From contig NZ_JAASAG010000014.1 of NCBI RefSeq assembly GCF_012726265.1, forward strand, positions 1 through 64,000: DNA of 64,000 nucleotides, read 5' to 3'. The DNA comes from Streptomyces sp. HNM0575. GTDB taxonomy: Bacteria > Actinomycetota > Actinomycetes > Streptomycetales > Streptomycetaceae. Shown here piece after piece: positions 27,953-37,751 of this stretch. How positions within the stretch are numbered: the stretch's first letter is position 1; every line of letters starts with the position of its first letter. The notes beneath the pieces are model-generated. The model was not told where the DNA came from. It saw only the letters and a program-made list of their open reading frames with translations, and did not search any database. The translations under genes were made by a program, and so were the position numbers.

Positions 27953-28079
27953 GCTCCCCGATGATGAGTGTCAGGCCCGTGCGCCCGGAGATCCGGGGCG
28001 GGCCTGAGGGGACCGGGGCTCCATTGCCGAGAGAGAGAAGGAGCGGACCGCTACCCGGACACCACGTTGAGGAGAAGCG

Positions 28080-28961
28080 ATGTCGCACGACGTCGAAGAC
28101 CCCGCGGCCGGTACGCAGGCACCCGATCTGGACTTCGAAGGCACCACTCCGTACGAGGACTATGTGCAGGCGGACGTCCTCACCCATCTCCAGCACCCGC
28201 TCTCCGAGGACCCGGGCGAGATGGTGTTCCTGGTCACGACGCAGGTGATGGAGCTGTGGTTCACCGTCGTCGTGCACGAGTGGGAGACCGCCGCGAAGGC
28301 GCTGCGCGAGGACGATCTGCCGGGTGCGCTGGCCGCGTTGAAGCGCTCCGCGTACGAACTCCTGTCGCTGAACGCGTCCTGGGAGCCGCTCGCCCATCTG
28401 ACCCCGGCGCAGTTCAACTCCTACCGCTCGGCGCTCGGTGAGGGCTCGGGCTTCCAGTCCGCGATGTACCGGCGGATGGAGTTCCTGCTCGGTGAGAAGT
28501 CCGCGTCGATGCTCGTACCGCACCGCGGAGCGCCGCGAGTGCACGACGAGTTGGCGAAGGCGCTGCATGAACCGAGCCTGTACGACGAGGTGTTGAGCTA
28601 CCTCGCGCGGCGGGGCGAGGCCGTGCCGCCCGAGGTGCTGTCGAGGGACGTCTCGGAGCCGTACCGGCCGCACCCCGGGGTGGAGGCCGTGTGGGCGGCG
28701 GCGTATGCGCGGCAGGAGGACGGCGGCCTGGGCACGGGCGCCGGAGCGGGCGGCGGTGAGAACGAGGTCGTACGGCTCGGCGAGGCGCTGACCGAGGTCG
28801 CCGAGCTGGTGTGGCGCTGGCGCAACGACCATCTCGTCGCCACCCGGCGGGCGATGGGCTCCAAGGTCGGCACCGGCGGCTCGGCCGGTGTGGCCTGGCT
28901 GGAGAAGCGTGCCGCGAAGAACGTCTTCCCGGAGCTGTGGACGGCGCGCAGCCATGTCTGA
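28080..28961 (+). CDS. kynA: Tryptophan 2,3-dioxygenase
   Basis: This 293-aa haem enzyme opens the indole ring of L-tryptophan to N-formylkynurenine. The N-terminal YEDYVQADVLTHLQHP, the helix with FLVTTQVMELWFTVVVHEW, and the C-terminal block NDHLVATRRAMGSKVGTGGS, which supplies the haem-ligand histidine near residue 251 and the carboxylate-binding loop, are all present. A Gly-rich insert lies around 222-232. GAGGAG precedes the ATG. The stop overlaps the start region of the kynureninase gene (ATG at 28954), so the operon is translationally coupled. Confidence 0.93.
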   Translation: MSHDVEDPAAGTQAPDLDFEGTTPYEDYVQADVLTHLQHPLSEDPGEMVFLVTTQVMELWFTVVVHEWETAAKALREDDLPGALAALKRSAYELLSLNASWEPLAHLTPAQFNSYRSALGEGSGFQSAMYRRMEFLLGEKSASMLVPHRGAPRVHDELAKALHEPSLYDEVLSYLARRGEAVPPEVLSRDVSEPYRPHPGVEAVWAAAYARQEDGGLGTGAGAGGGENEVVRLGEALTEVAELVWRWRNDHLVATRRAMGSKVGTGGSAGVAWLEKRAAKNVFPELWTARSHV

Positions 28962-30417
28962 CGCGGTGGGTGTGCGCGCCGGCGAGCCCTCCGAGTCCCA
29001 CCGCGGTAGCGAGTCCGGGTCCGGGCGTGGTCCCGGGCGCGGTCCCGGCCCTGGTTCGGCGCTCTCGGCCGGGGAGCTGGACGCGCTCGACGAACTCGCC
29101 TTCCGCCGCGAGGACTTCGTCCTCGACGGGCCGGACGGTCATGGCGGCGGCACGGCCGCGGACTCGGGCCGGACCGTGTATCTCGACGGCAACTCCCTTG
29201 GTGCGCTGCCCCGTTCGGTGCCCGCGCGCCTCGCCGAGGTCGTCGAGCGTGAGTGGGGGCGGCTGCGCATCCGTTCCTGGAGCGAGTCGGGCTGGTGGTC
29301 CGCGCCGGAGCGGATCGGCGACCGTATCGCGCCGCTGGTGGGCGCGGGCGAGGGCCGGATCGTCGTGGGGGACTCGACAAGCGTCAACGTCTTCAAGGCG
29401 GTTGTGGGCGCGGTGCGTCTCGCACGCGAGGAGCACGGCGAGGGGCGCGACGAGATCCTCGTCGACGCCGCCACCTTCCCCACCGACGGCTATATCGCCC
29501 GCTCCGCGGCCCGGATGACGGGTGCGACGGTGCGGGCCGTGCCCGTCGCGGAGACCGCGGCCGCGGTGGGGCAGTCCACCGCCGCCGTGCTCGTCAACCA
29601 TGTCGACTACCGCACGGGCGAGTTGCACGACCTGGCGGCGCTCACGGAGGCGGTGCACCGCGCGGGAGCCCGCGCCGTGTGGGACGTCTGCCACAGCGCG
29701 GGGGCGCTGCCCGTCGAACTCGACGCTCGCGGGGCGGACTTCGCCGTCGGCTGTACGTACAAGTACCTGAACGGCGGCCCCGGCTCGCCCGCGTTCCTCT
29801 ACGTACGGCGCGAGTTGCAGGACAGGTTCGACAGCCCGCTGCCCGGCTGGACCTCGCACGCGGATCCGTTCGCCATGGCGGACGGCTATGTGCCCGGCGA
29901 CGGGGCGGCGCGCGGGCGGGTCGGCACGCCGGACATCCTCTCCATGCTCGCGCTGGAGGAGGCGCTGAGGGTCTGGGACGGCGTCGGCATCGCGTCCGTA
30001 CGCGCCAAGAGCCTGGCTCTCACCGACTTCTTCCTGCGGGAGCTGCGTGCGCACGTGCCCGGGGGCCGGGCCGGGCGGCTGCGGCTGCGCTCGCTGACCC
30101 CGGAGGAGCATGAGCGGCGCGGCAGCCAGATCTCGCTGCTGTGCGAGGACGCTTCGAGCGCGGGCGCGGGCCCTTCGGGCGCGGGCGGCGACGGGGACGC
30201 GGAGGCAGAAGGTGACGCGGACCGGGATGACGCCGGGGATGTGGCCGGGGAGGTGATGGCGGAGCTGCACCGGCGGGGCGTCGTGGGCGACTTCCGCCGT
30301 CCCGGCGTGCTGCGCTTCGGATTCACTCCGCTGTACACGTCCTTCGCCGACGCGGGCCGCGCGGCGCGGGTGCTCGCGGAGGTGGTGCACGAATACGGGC
30401 AGGAGGCGGGGAGTTGA
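28954..30417 (+). CDS. kynU: Kynureninase
   Basis: This 487-aa PLP enzyme hydrolyses kynurenine to anthranilate and alanine. The fold-type I landmarks are VYLDGNSLGALPRS at the start, VNHVDYRTGELHDL, WDVCHSAGALPV, and the PLP lysine in GCTYKYLNGGPGSPAFLYV near residue 270. A Gly/Ala/Asp/Glu-rich insert (about 405-430) makes it longer than the usual 400-420 residues, and the first 40 residues are low-complexity. It overlaps kynA by 8 bp and the next gene by 4 bp. Confidence 0.93.
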   Translation: MSDAVGVRAGEPSESHRGSESGSGRGPGRGPGPGSALSAGELDALDELAFRREDFVLDGPDGHGGGTAADSGRTVYLDGNSLGALPRSVPARLAEVVEREWGRLRIRSWSESGWWSAPERIGDRIAPLVGAGEGRIVVGDSTSVNVFKAVVGAVRLAREEHGEGRDEILVDAATFPTDGYIARSAARMTGATVRAVPVAETAAAVGQSTAAVLVNHVDYRTGELHDLAALTEAVHRAGARAVWDVCHSAGALPVELDARGADFAVGCTYKYLNGGPGSPAFLYVRRELQDRFDSPLPGWTSHADPFAMADGYVPGDGAARGRVGTPDILSMLALEEALRVWDGVGIASVRAKSLALTDFFLRELRAHVPGGRAGRLRLRSLTPEEHERRGSQISLLCEDASSAGAGPSGAGGDGDAEAEGDADRDDAGDVAGEVMAELHRRGVVGDFRRPGVLRFGFTPLYTSFADAGRAARVLAEVVHEYGQEAGS

Positions 30418-31187
30418 CCGGAGCGGGGAACGAGCGGGAGGAGAACGCGCTGCTGGATCTGAGTCCGGTGCCGCCGGAGCGGACCCTCTCCTACGGCGAA
30501 CACCCCTCCCAGATCGTCGACTTGTACGGCACGGGCGCGACCGGCCCGCGCATCACGGTGCTCCACGGCGGCTATTGGCGCGAGGCGTACGACCGCGCAC
30601 ATCTCTCGCCCTTCGCCGCCGCGCTCGCGCAGCGGGGCATGACCGTCGCACTCGTCGAGTACCGGCGGGTCGGCGGAGGCGGCGGATGGCCCGAGACCGC
30701 GGAGGACGTGGCCGCCGCGCTCGGACTGCTGGGGCACGCGGACGTACTGCTCGGCCACTCGGCGGGCGGCCAGCTCGCGCTGTGGGCGGCGGCCGGCACG
30801 GGCGGCGCGGACTCGCGGCCGGGGCTCGACCGCGCCGCGGACCGCGTCGTCGCAGTCGCTCCCGTGGCCGACCTCGAACGGGCACACCGGCTCCGGCTCA
30901 GCGACGGCGCGGTGAACGAGTTCCTGGGCGCGGGCGGGGACTCCCGTGAGCAGGCCGAGGCGCTCATCCACGCCAGGCTGCCCGAGGCCGACCCGATGCG
31001 GCTGCCGCCGAAGGTGCCGGTCGAGCTGCTGCACGGCACCGCCGACGAGGTGGTCCCGCTGGAGCTGTCGCGCCGCTACGCCAACGACTGGGGCGCGCGC
31101 CTCAACCTGCTTACCGGCGTGGGCCACTACGCGGCGTTCACACCGGGCACGCCGGCCTTCGGCGTGCTGGTGGACGCGCTTCGGTGA
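30414..31187 (+). CDS. Alpha/beta hydrolase, probable kynurenine formamidase
   Basis: This 257-aa alpha/beta hydrolase has the oxyanion motif HGGYWRE and the nucleophile elbow GHSAGGQ. The HGGxW signature and the operon context (tryptophan dioxygenase and kynureninase) point to removal of the formyl group from N-formylkynurenine, completing tryptophan to anthranilate. It is not of the metal-dependent KynB type. The start is a TTG at 30414 overlapping the kynU stop (TTGA). AGGAGG at 30401-30406 lies seven bases upstream and decides this start. The catalytic acid and histidine should be in LLHGTADEVVPLE and GVGHYAAF. Confidence 0.85.
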   Translation: MTGAGNEREENALLDLSPVPPERTLSYGEHPSQIVDLYGTGATGPRITVLHGGYWREAYDRAHLSPFAAALAQRGMTVALVEYRRVGGGGGWPETAEDVAAALGLLGHADVLLGHSAGGQLALWAAAGTGGADSRPGLDRAADRVVAVAPVADLERAHRLRLSDGAVNEFLGAGGDSREQAEALIHARLPEADPMRLPPKVPVELLHGTADEVVPLELSRRYANDWGARLNLLTGVGHYAAFTPGTPAFGVLVDALR

Positions 31188-31295
31188 GCCGACCCGCCGT
31201 ACCGAGCCGTACCGAGTCGAAGCCGAACGGTGCGGGGTTGCGGGGCCCGGGCCGGGGCAGCGGCGGGCGGGGCCCCACCCCGGGCTCCGCCGGGT

Positions 31296-31736
31296 TCACG
31301 GCAGCATGCGGAAGTCGGCGAAGTCGAAGCCCGGCGAGACGATGCAGCTGACCAGCGTCTCCCCTGCGCGGTCCACGGGCCGTGCCCGTTGCCACGCCCC
31401 CGGCGGCACGACCGCCTGCGGCAGCTCGCCGCCCGCGACGTCGGAGCCGAGGGTGATGGTCGTCGGCTCGTCCCCGGGAGCCTCGCCGTCGCCGCCGAGT
31501 TGCAGAAGCAGCGGCGACCCGGAGTGCCACAGCCAGATCTCCGCGGAACGTACGGCGTGCCAGCGGGACTCGTCACCGGGCCCCAGCAGGAAGTAGATCG
31601 CGGTGGCGCTGGCCCGCTCACCGTCGTAACCGCCGGGCCGCATCGTCACGTCGCTGCGCCAGGTCTCCCTGAACCAGCCGCCCTCCGGGTGCGGTTGGAG
31701 ACCGAGTTCGTCGATGAGGGTGGAGTGATCTGCCAT
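31296..31736 (-). CDS. Cupin, DUF985 family
   Basis: This 146-aa protein matches the DUF985 cupin family: LGLQPHPEGGWFRETWRSD at the start, then SRWHAVRSAEIWLWHSG, which holds the histidine of the first cupin motif, and VVPPGAWQRARP. The related yeast and plant proteins have no agreed enzymatic role; sugar binding or epimerase-like functions have been suggested. I use the ATG at 31736 because family similarity begins there; the frame is open to 31820. It converges with the formamidase gene. Confidence 0.82.
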   Translation of the reverse strand: MADHSTLIDELGLQPHPEGGWFRETWRSDVTMRPGGYDGERASATAIYFLLGPGDESRWHAVRSAEIWLWHSGSPLLLQLGGDGEAPGDEPTTITLGSDVAGGELPQAVVPPGAWQRARPVDRAGETLVSCIVSPGFDFADFRMLP

Positions 31737-31822
31737 GGGGACATCATCGGCTCGGCCGCGTCCCGCGCACCAGCCCGCCCGTCCCGTCGGCGTCCGGCGG
31801 TTCCCCGGCAGGGCGCACACGC

Positions 31823-31852
31823 CGGAACCCCGGCCCGCGGGCCGGGGTTCCG
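31823..31852 (-). terminator. Perfect palindromic terminator after purA
   Basis: A 30-nt perfect palindrome, CGGAACCCCGGCCC followed by GCGGGCCGGGGTTCCG, lies 43 bp after the purA stop on the minus strand. Confidence 0.78.
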
Positions 31853-31894
31853 TACGCGGGGAACGCGGGGACGCGGAGAACGCGCTGCGCGCGC

Positions 31895-33178
31895 TCAGAG
31901 GAACGAGTTGATCTGGATCGTCTCGTCCCGGCCCGGGCCGACGCCGACGGCCGAGACCGGGGCGCCCGACATCTCCTCGACGGCCTTCACATAGCCCTGC
32001 GCGTTCTTCGGCAGGTCGGAGAAGGACTTGGCCTTGGTGATGTCCTCGGACCAGCCCGGCAGATACTCGTAGACCGGGGTGGCGTGGTGGAAGTCGCTCT
32101 GGCTGAAGGGGAGTTCGGTCACGCGCCGGCCCTCGATCTCGTATGCGACGCAGACCGGCACGCGCTCCCAGCCCGTCAGCACGTCCAGCTTGGTGAGGAA
32201 GAAGTCGGTGAGGCCGTTGACGCGGGTCGCGTAGCGGGCGATGACCGCGTCGAACCAGCCGCAGCGGCGGTCGCGGCCCGTGGTGACGCCCCGTTCGCCG
32301 CCGATCTCGCGCAGCGCCTCGCCGTCGGCGTCGAGGAGCTCGGTGGGGAAGGGGCCCGCGCCCACGCGGGTCGTGTACGCCTTGAGGATCCCGATGACCC
32401 GGCTGATCTTCGTCGGCCCGACGCCCGATCCCGTACAGGCGCCGCCCGCCGTGGGGTTGGAGGAGGTGACGAAGGGATACGTGCCGTGGTCGACGTCGAG
32501 CAGCGTGCCCTGGCCGCCCTCGAAGAGGACCACCTTCCCCTGCTCCACCGCGTCGTTGAGGATCAGGCTGGTGTCGGCGACGTAACCGCGCAGCGCGTCC
32601 GCGTAGCCCAGCAGCTCCTCGACGATCTGCTCGGTGCGCACGGCACGGCGGTTGTAGAGCTTGGCGAGCACCTGGTTCTTGAAGTCGAGGGCGGCCTCGA
32701 CCTTCTGCGTCAGGATCGACTCGTCGAAGAGGTCCTGCACGCGGATGCCCGTCCGGTTGATCTTGTCCGCGTAGGCGGGGCCGATGCCGCGCCCGGTGGT
32801 GCCGATCTTCCGCTGCCCGAGGAACCGTTCCGTCACCTTGTCGACCTCGGTGTGGTACGGCGTGATCAGGTGTGCGTTGCCGCTGATGAGAAGGCCGGAG
32901 GTGTCCACGCCGCGCTCGTTCAGGCCGCTCAGCTCGGAGAGCAGGACCGACGGGTCGACGACGACGCCGTTACCGATGACGGGTACGCAGCCCGGCGAGA
33001 GGATGCCCGAAGGCAGCAGGTGCAGCGCGTACTTCTGGTCGCCGACGACGACCGTGTGGCCGGCGTTGTTGCCGCCCTGGTAGCGCACCACGTAGTCCAC
33101 CGACCCGCCGAGGAGGTCGGTGGCCTTCCCTTTGCCCTCGTCACCCCACTGAGCACCGAGCAGCACAAGTGCGGGCAC
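31895..33178 (-). CDS. purA: Adenylosuccinate synthetase
   Basis: This 427-aa GTP-dependent enzyme converts IMP and aspartate to adenylosuccinate, the first committed step to AMP. The P-loop [17 protein letters not shown] opens the protein, followed by the IMP-binding [14 protein letters not shown] and the GTP-binding SIMKLDVL-type block (here TKLDVLTGW). The length is exactly typical. I start it at GTG 33178, preceded by GGAAGGGG. The frame is open for another 1.2 kb upstream, but that part has no family similarity and runs antisense to the next gene. Confidence 0.97.
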   Translation of the reverse strand: MPALVLLGAQWGDEGKGKATDLLGGSVDYVVRYQGGNNAGHTVVVGDQKYALHLLPSGILSPGCVPVIGNGVVVDPSVLLSELSGLNERGVDTSGLLISGNAHLITPYHTEVDKVTERFLGQRKIGTTGRGIGPAYADKINRTGIRVQDLFDESILTQKVEAALDFKNQVLAKLYNRRAVRTEQIVEELLGYADALRGYVADTSLILNDAVEQGKVVLFEGGQGTLLDVDHGTYPFVTSSNPTAGGACTGSGVGPTKISRVIGILKAYTTRVGAGPFPTELLDADGEALREIGGERGVTTGRDRRCGWFDAVIARYATRVNGLTDFFLTKLDVLTGWERVPVCVAYEIEGRRVTELPFSQSDFHHATPVYEYLPGWSEDITKAKSFSDLPKNAQGYVKAVEEMSGAPVSAVGVGPGRDETIQINSFL

Positions 33179-33265
33179 AGGCGTACACCCCTTCCGGGCG
33201 GGGCATGTCCCACGTGCGCGGCGAGTGCCGTCGCAGAGCCGCGGACCGGTGCCCCAGATAGCGGA

Positions 33266-33294
33266 AGCCCCTAGTCGCAACAGCGACAGGGGCT
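33266..33294. promoter_or_regulatory. Hairpin between purA and the DGK-like gene
   Basis: AGCCCCT/AGGGGCT and GTCGC/GCGAC form a stem with one bulged A and an AACA loop. It sits between two divergent genes, 88 bp from the purA start and 35 bp from the other. It may act as an attenuator, an operator or a transcript-stabilising structure. Confidence 0.5.
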
Positions 33295-33328
33295 CTTGCA
33301 CCGAGAGGTTACCTGAGAGAGGAACAAG

Positions 33329-34177
33329 GTGTCGGCTCCAGATCCCGCGGGGACCTCGCAGCCCTCGCTGCTCCTGGTCATCGACCCCGTCGCCAAGCTT
33401 TGGGACGGGGAGTCCGTACGCATCGCACGCGATGTGCTGTGCGCGGGCGCACCGGGCGTGAAGCTGTGCCTGCCGGACGGCCCGGAGGAGACCGAGCGTG
33501 CGCTCGCCCGCCGCGGCAGCCGCCGGCCGGTGGTGGTGGGCGACGACAGAGCGCTGCTGCGGGCGGTCCGACTGCTCCACAGGGAGCGGGAGTTGGACGA
33601 GGCGGTGCTCTCGGTGGTCCCGGTGGGCGCCGCGGAGACCATCGCCGTGACGTGCGGACTCGGCGTGCCGGCGGACGCGGTCTCGGCGGCGCGCACGGTG
33701 CTCGACGGCGTACGGCAGCGGCTGGGCCTGCTGATAGACGACAGCGGCGGTGTGGTGCTGGGCGGCATCCGGATCCCGGGACCGCCGTACGCGGAGGAGA
33801 CCGCGGGCCTCGGCGGAGCGCTGCGGGCGAAGGCGGCGCTGTCGCGTGCGTGCCGTTCGCGGGCCGCCGCGCAGCGGCTCCGGGTCGAGGCCGACGGCGA
33901 GCTGCTGGCCGATCTGGACCGGCCGGTGCGGGAGGTGTCGGTGAGCTCCCCCGGCTCCTCGAACCGGCCGAGCGCCGGCGGTGCGCCGAGCCTGGCGCAG
34001 GTGACCGTGCGGCCCGAGGGGCGGGGCCGTGCCGGTCTGGTGCGTACGCGGGCGAATTCCGTGACGGTGTCGGGCCCGGACTTCCGCTACCGGGCGGACG
34101 CCCTGGTGGGCGGCCCGGTCCGGGTGCGTACGTGGACGGCGCTGGCGGGGGCCTGGAGCCTCACGCTTCCGGGGTGA
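33329..34177 (+). CDS. Diacylglycerol-kinase-like protein lacking the GGDGT motif
   Basis: This 282-aa protein resembles the small actinobacterial proteins annotated as diacylglycerol kinase catalytic domain: [14 protein letters not shown] at the start, [20 protein letters not shown] in the nucleotide-loop position, and a beta-rich C-terminal half. The nucleotide-binding GGDGT of true lipid kinases is replaced by GDDRA, and a clear catalytic aspartate motif is not visible, so it may be inactive or have another role. GTG 33329 follows GAGAGGAA. The 3' end overlaps the convergent GbsR-type gene by 17 bp. Confidence 0.68.
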   Translation: MSAPDPAGTSQPSLLLVIDPVAKLWDGESVRIARDVLCAGAPGVKLCLPDGPEETERALARRGSRRPVVVGDDRALLRAVRLLHRERELDEAVLSVVPVGAAETIAVTCGLGVPADAVSAARTVLDGVRQRLGLLIDDSGGVVLGGIRIPGPPYAEETAGLGGALRAKAALSRACRSRAAAQRLRVEADGELLADLDRPVREVSVSSPGSSNRPSAGGAPSLAQVTVRPEGRGRAGLVRTRANSVTVSGPDFRYRADALVGGPVRVRTWTALAGAWSLTLPG

Positions 34178-34901
34178 AGTCGTCGTCCGGCTTGAAGTCC
34201 TCGTCCCGCTTGGGGTCTTCGTCCCGCTTGAGGTCCTCGGCCTGTTTGAAGTCCTCGTTCCGCCGGACGCCGTCGTGCTCACCGCCGTCGTGCTCACCGC
34301 CGTCGCGGGCGGTGCGGTGGGCGCGGAAGCGGTCCAGCATTCCCTCCAGTTCGGACTGCATGAACTCCAGGAAGTCGTGGGTGTCCCGTACGCGGCGGCC
34401 CGCCGGGGTGTCCGGGCCCAGGGCGTGCTCACCGGTCCGCAGCGTGGTCGTCCAGCGGGTCAGCAACTGGTCGCGGTCGAGCAGGGCCTCGTACCAGACG
34501 TTCTCGTGCACGCGGTACAGCTCGCGGCGTGAGCCCGGTTCGCGCTCGCGGCTGACCATGTGGACCTGGGAGAGATAGCGGACCGCGCCGGAGACCGCCG
34601 CCGGGCTGATGCGGAGGCGTGCCGCGAGCTGTGCCGAGCTGAGCGAGCCGTCGCGGGAGGCCAGCAGGCAGGCGAAGACTCGGGACGCCATGCGCTGCAT
34701 GCCGGCCTCGGTCATGTCGGCGGCGAAGCGTTCGACGAAGGAGGCCGCGGCGGGGCCGTAGTCGTCGGGCTCGGACTCGGGTGCCGGGCCGGGGCCGGTG
34801 TCGGCCGCGGACGTGTACCCGGACCGGGGCTCGGAGCCGGGCACCGGCCCGGGCACGGGCACGGGGGCCCGCTCGCGCTCTGGTCTCTCTCTGGGGGTCA
34901 C
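34161..34901 (-). CDS. GbsR/MarR-family transcriptional regulator
   Basis: This 246-aa protein has a winged-helix core (about 50-160) with [26 protein letters not shown], the recognition helix [22 protein letters not shown] and the wing [10 protein letters not shown]. The first 45 residues are Pro/Glu/Gly-rich. The last 40 are charged repeats (KRDED, GEHDG), which look disordered. GTG 34901 has GGAGGAG upstream. It is divergent from an ABC exporter operon, and the palindrome at 34992-35009 between them is the probable operator. The likely role is to repress the exporter until a ligand binds. Confidence 0.88.
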   Translation of the reverse strand: MTPRERPERERAPVPVPGPVPGSEPRSGYTSAADTGPGPAPESEPDDYGPAAASFVERFAADMTEAGMQRMASRVFACLLASRDGSLSSAQLAARLRISPAAVSGAVRYLSQVHMVSREREPGSRRELYRVHENVWYEALLDRDQLLTRWTTTLRTGEHALGPDTPAGRRVRDTHDFLEFMQSELEGMLDRFRAHRTARDGGEHDGGEHDGVRRNEDFKQAEDLKRDEDPKRDEDFKPDDDFTPEA

Positions 34902-34991
34902 CGCTCCGGTGTCTCCTCCCTGTTCGTCCCTGCTGATCGCTCGGCTCGTCCCTGCTCGGCGTGCGTACCGCAGATACTAACGCTTCCTTAA

Positions 34992-35009
34992 CTTCACAAA
35001 TTTGTGAAG
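34992..35009. promoter_or_regulatory. 18-bp perfect palindromic operator
   Basis: CTTCACAAATTTGTGAAG is a perfect palindrome ending 19 bp before the ABC transporter start, in an AT-rich island between the GbsR-type regulator and its divergent target operon. The position and symmetry fit a MarR/GbsR dimer site that blocks transcription of the exporter and possibly autoregulates. Confidence 0.82.
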
Positions 35010-35028
35010 CGAGCGTACCGTCCCTCGC

Positions 35029-36003
35029 ATGGACACATCCGCCACCGCGATCTCTGTATCCGGTCTCGTGAAGACCTTCGGACGGGTACGTGCGCTCGAC
35101 GGCCTCGACCTGGAGGTGCGCACCGGAGAGGTGCACGGCTTCCTCGGGCCCAACGGAGCAGGGAAGTCGACCACCATCCGCGTACTGCTCGGCCTGCTGC
35201 GCGCCGACTCCGGCACCGCCCGTCTGCTCGGCCACGACCCGTGGGAGGACGCCGTCGCCCTCCACCGCCGCCTCGCCTACGTGCCGGGCGACGTCGAGCT
35301 GTGGCCGTCGCTCACCGGCGGCGAGGCGATCGACCTGCTGGCCCGGCTGCGGGGCGGCCTCGACGCCGCACGCCGGGACGAGCTGATCGAGCGCTTCGAC
35401 CTCGACCCGACGAAGAAGGGCCGCACCTACTCCAAGGGCAACCGGCAGAAGGTCGCCATCATCGCCGCCCTCGCCTCCGACGCCGAGCTGCTGCTGCTCG
35501 ACGAACCCACCGCGGGGCTCGACCCGTTGATGGAGGTGGTCTTCCAGGACGTCATCTTCCAGGCGAAGGCCGCGGGCAAGACCGTGCTGCTCTCCAGCCA
35601 CATCCTCGCCCAGGTCGAGAAGCTGGCCGACCGCGTGAGCATCATCCGGCTCGGGCGCATCGTGCAGTCGGGGACGCTGAGCGACATGCGCCATCTGACG
35701 CGCACGACGATCGAGGCCGAGACGGAGCGTCCCGTCACCGGGCTCGACGGGCTGCCGGGGGTGCACGACGTACGCACGGACGAGGGGCGTGTGCACTTCG
35801 CCGTCGACGGCTCCCACCTCGACGAGGCCGTACGGCATCTCAGCACGCTCGGCGTCCGCAGCCTCACCAGCCATCCGCCGACGCTGGAGGAGCTGATGCT
35901 GCGGCACTACGGCGACGAGCTGGCGGCCAACGGGCACGCGCACGCTGCCGCCGGGCAGGGCGCGGGCGGACAGGGCGTCAACGGGTCCGTGGGAGCCGTG
36001 TGA
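35029..36003 (+). CDS. ABC exporter ATP-binding protein
   Basis: This 324-aa nucleotide-binding subunit has Walker [11 protein letters not shown], a signature region [12 protein letters not shown] in place of the standard LSGGQ (as seen in drug-resistance type exporters), Walker [14 protein letters not shown] and the switch histidine in LLSSHI. A C-terminal accessory domain (about 230-300) and a Gly/Ala-rich tail follow. It pairs with the permease whose ATG overlaps its stop (TGATG). The operon probably exports a hydrophobic compound under control of the divergent GbsR-type regulator. Confidence 0.92.
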   Translation: MDTSATAISVSGLVKTFGRVRALDGLDLEVRTGEVHGFLGPNGAGKSTTIRVLLGLLRADSGTARLLGHDPWEDAVALHRRLAYVPGDVELWPSLTGGEAIDLLARLRGGLDAARRDELIERFDLDPTKKGRTYSKGNRQKVAIIAALASDAELLLLDEPTAGLDPLMEVVFQDVIFQAKAAGKTVLLSSHILAQVEKLADRVSIIRLGRIVQSGTLSDMRHLTRTTIEAETERPVTGLDGLPGVHDVRTDEGRVHFAVDGSHLDEAVRHLSTLGVRSLTSHPPTLEELMLRHYGDELAANGHAHAAAGQGAGGQGVNGSVGAV

Positions 36004-37751
36004 TGGCCGCGAAGGCAGGCTCGACCACCGCGGGTGCCGCGGGTGCCGCGCCCTCCGCGGGCGGCGCCGCAGCGGAGGGCCACCGTCCGGAGCACGGTCC
36101 GCACGGCCCCCACGGTCCGCACGGGGTCAACGGCCGCCGCGGCCCCCGTGGTTCGCTGACCGGCACCGGCACCCTGATCCGGTTCGCCGTACGGCGCGAC
36201 CGCGTCCGCATCCCCGCCTGGGTCGCGGCGCTCGCGCTCGTCGGCCTCTCCACCGTCGGCAAGCTCGAAGGGCTCTACCCCGAGGCCGCCGACCGCGCCT
36301 CCGTCGCGAAGACCATGGGCAGTCCCGCAGCGCTCGCCATGACCGGGCCCCGCCACTACCTGGAGGGCGGCTACAACCTGGGCGCGATGCTCAGCCACCA
36401 GGTGATCGGCTTCTACGGGGTGCTCGCGGCGCTCATGGCCGTGCTCACCGTCGTACGCCACACCCGCGCCGAGGAGGAGAGCGGCCGTGCCGAACTGGTC
36501 CGCTCGACCGTCGTCGGCCGCCATGCCGCGCTGACCGCCGCGCTCACCGTCGCCGTCGGCGCCTCGCTGCTGCTCGGCGGGCTGCTCGCGCTCGGCCTCG
36601 GGACCTCCGGCATCGAGGGCGTGAACTGGGAGGGATCGCTGCTGTACGGGGCGGCGTTCGCGGGCCTCGGCACCGTCTTCGCCGGGGTCGCGGCCGTCAC
36701 CGTGCAGATCACGGAGCACGCGCGGGGCGCCTCGGGGATGGCGCTGGGCGTGATCGGACTCGCGTACGTACTGCGTGCGGCGGGCGACGTCGGTGACGGC
36801 ACGCTCTCCTGGCTGTCGCCGATCGGCTGGGCGCAGCGCTGCTACCCCTTCGTCGACGACCTGTGGTGGCCGCTGCTGCCGATGGCGGTCACGGCCGCCG
36901 TCGCGTGCGCCGCCGGCTTCGCGCTCAGCGTGCGGCGCGACGTGGGCGAGGGCCTGCGCGATACGCGGCCCGGGCGGCGCACGGCGTCGGCGGCGCTGAC
37001 GCGGCCCTTCGGGTTCGCGCTGCGCCTGCACCGCGGGACGATCGCGGGCTTCGGCGCGGGCGTCTTCCTGCTCGGGACGATGTACGGGGCGATCCTCGGC
37101 GACGTCGACGACATGCTGAAGGACGTCCACGTGATGGACGAGGTCCTCGCCAAGACCGGCGGCTCTTCCCTCGTGGAGTCCTTCGCGTCCGTGGTGATGA
37201 TCGTCAACGCGGTCATCGCCGCCGTCTACGTGGTGCTGGCCGCGCTCCGCCCCCGCGCGGAGGAGGGCGCCGGACGGGCCGAACCGCTGCTGGCCACGGG
37301 CCTCTCCCGCGCGAGGTGGGCCTGGAGCCATCTGTCGGTGACGCTCGCCGGCGGCACGTTCACGCTGCTGCTGGCGGGCCTCGGCTTCGGCGTCGCGGGC
37401 GCCGCGTCCACGGGCGACGGCGGTCTGGTGCTGTCGCTGGCCGGTGCGGCGCTGGCGTACGCACCGGCGCTGTGGGTCACCGTCGGCGTCGTGGCCGTGC
37501 TCTTCGGGTGGCTGCCGCGGATCGCGGCGGCGGCGTGGCTCGTACCGGCGTACGCGTTCCTCGTCGGCTACCTCGGGCAGATCCTCCAGTTCCCGGACTG
37601 GATGAACGACCTCTCACCGTTCGGGCACGTACCGCAGCTGCCCGCGAAGGAGATGGACTGGACGCCGATGGCGGCGCTCACGGCCGTCGCCGCGCTGCTG
37701 CTCGCGGCGGGCCTCGTGGGCTTCCGCCGCAGGGACCTGGAGACGAAGTAG
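36003..37751 (+). CDS. ABC exporter permease
   Basis: This 582-aa membrane protein has an N-terminal low-complexity stretch with GPHGPHGPHG, then two similar halves of about six membrane helices each (roughly residues 70-320 and 340-580). Each half contains a TRAEEESGRAELV- or PRAEEGAGRAEPL-type loop. This internal duplication is usual for the permease family sometimes called polyketide-antibiotic transporters. The ATG overlaps the stop of the ATPase gene. A long imperfect inverted repeat between 37754 and 37830 probably terminates the operon. Confidence 0.9.
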   Translation: MAAKAGSTTAGAAGAAPSAGGAAAEGHRPEHGPHGPHGPHGVNGRRGPRGSLTGTGTLIRFAVRRDRVRIPAWVAALALVGLSTVGKLEGLYPEAADRASVAKTMGSPAALAMTGPRHYLEGGYNLGAMLSHQVIGFYGVLAALMAVLTVVRHTRAEEESGRAELVRSTVVGRHAALTAALTVAVGASLLLGGLLALGLGTSGIEGVNWEGSLLYGAAFAGLGTVFAGVAAVTVQITEHARGASGMALGVIGLAYVLRAAGDVGDGTLSWLSPIGWAQRCYPFVDDLWWPLLPMAVTAAVACAAGFALSVRRDVGEGLRDTRPGRRTASAALTRPFGFALRLHRGTIAGFGAGVFLLGTMYGAILGDVDDMLKDVHVMDEVLAKTGGSSLVESFASVVMIVNAVIAAVYVVLAALRPRAEEGAGRAEPLLATGLSRARWAWSHLSVTLAGGTFTLLLAGLGFGVAGAASTGDGGLVLSLAGAALAYAPALWVTVGVVAVLFGWLPRIAAAAWLVPAYAFLVGYLGQILQFPDWMNDLSPFGHVPQLPAKEMDWTPMAALTAVAALLLAAGLVGFRRRDLETK

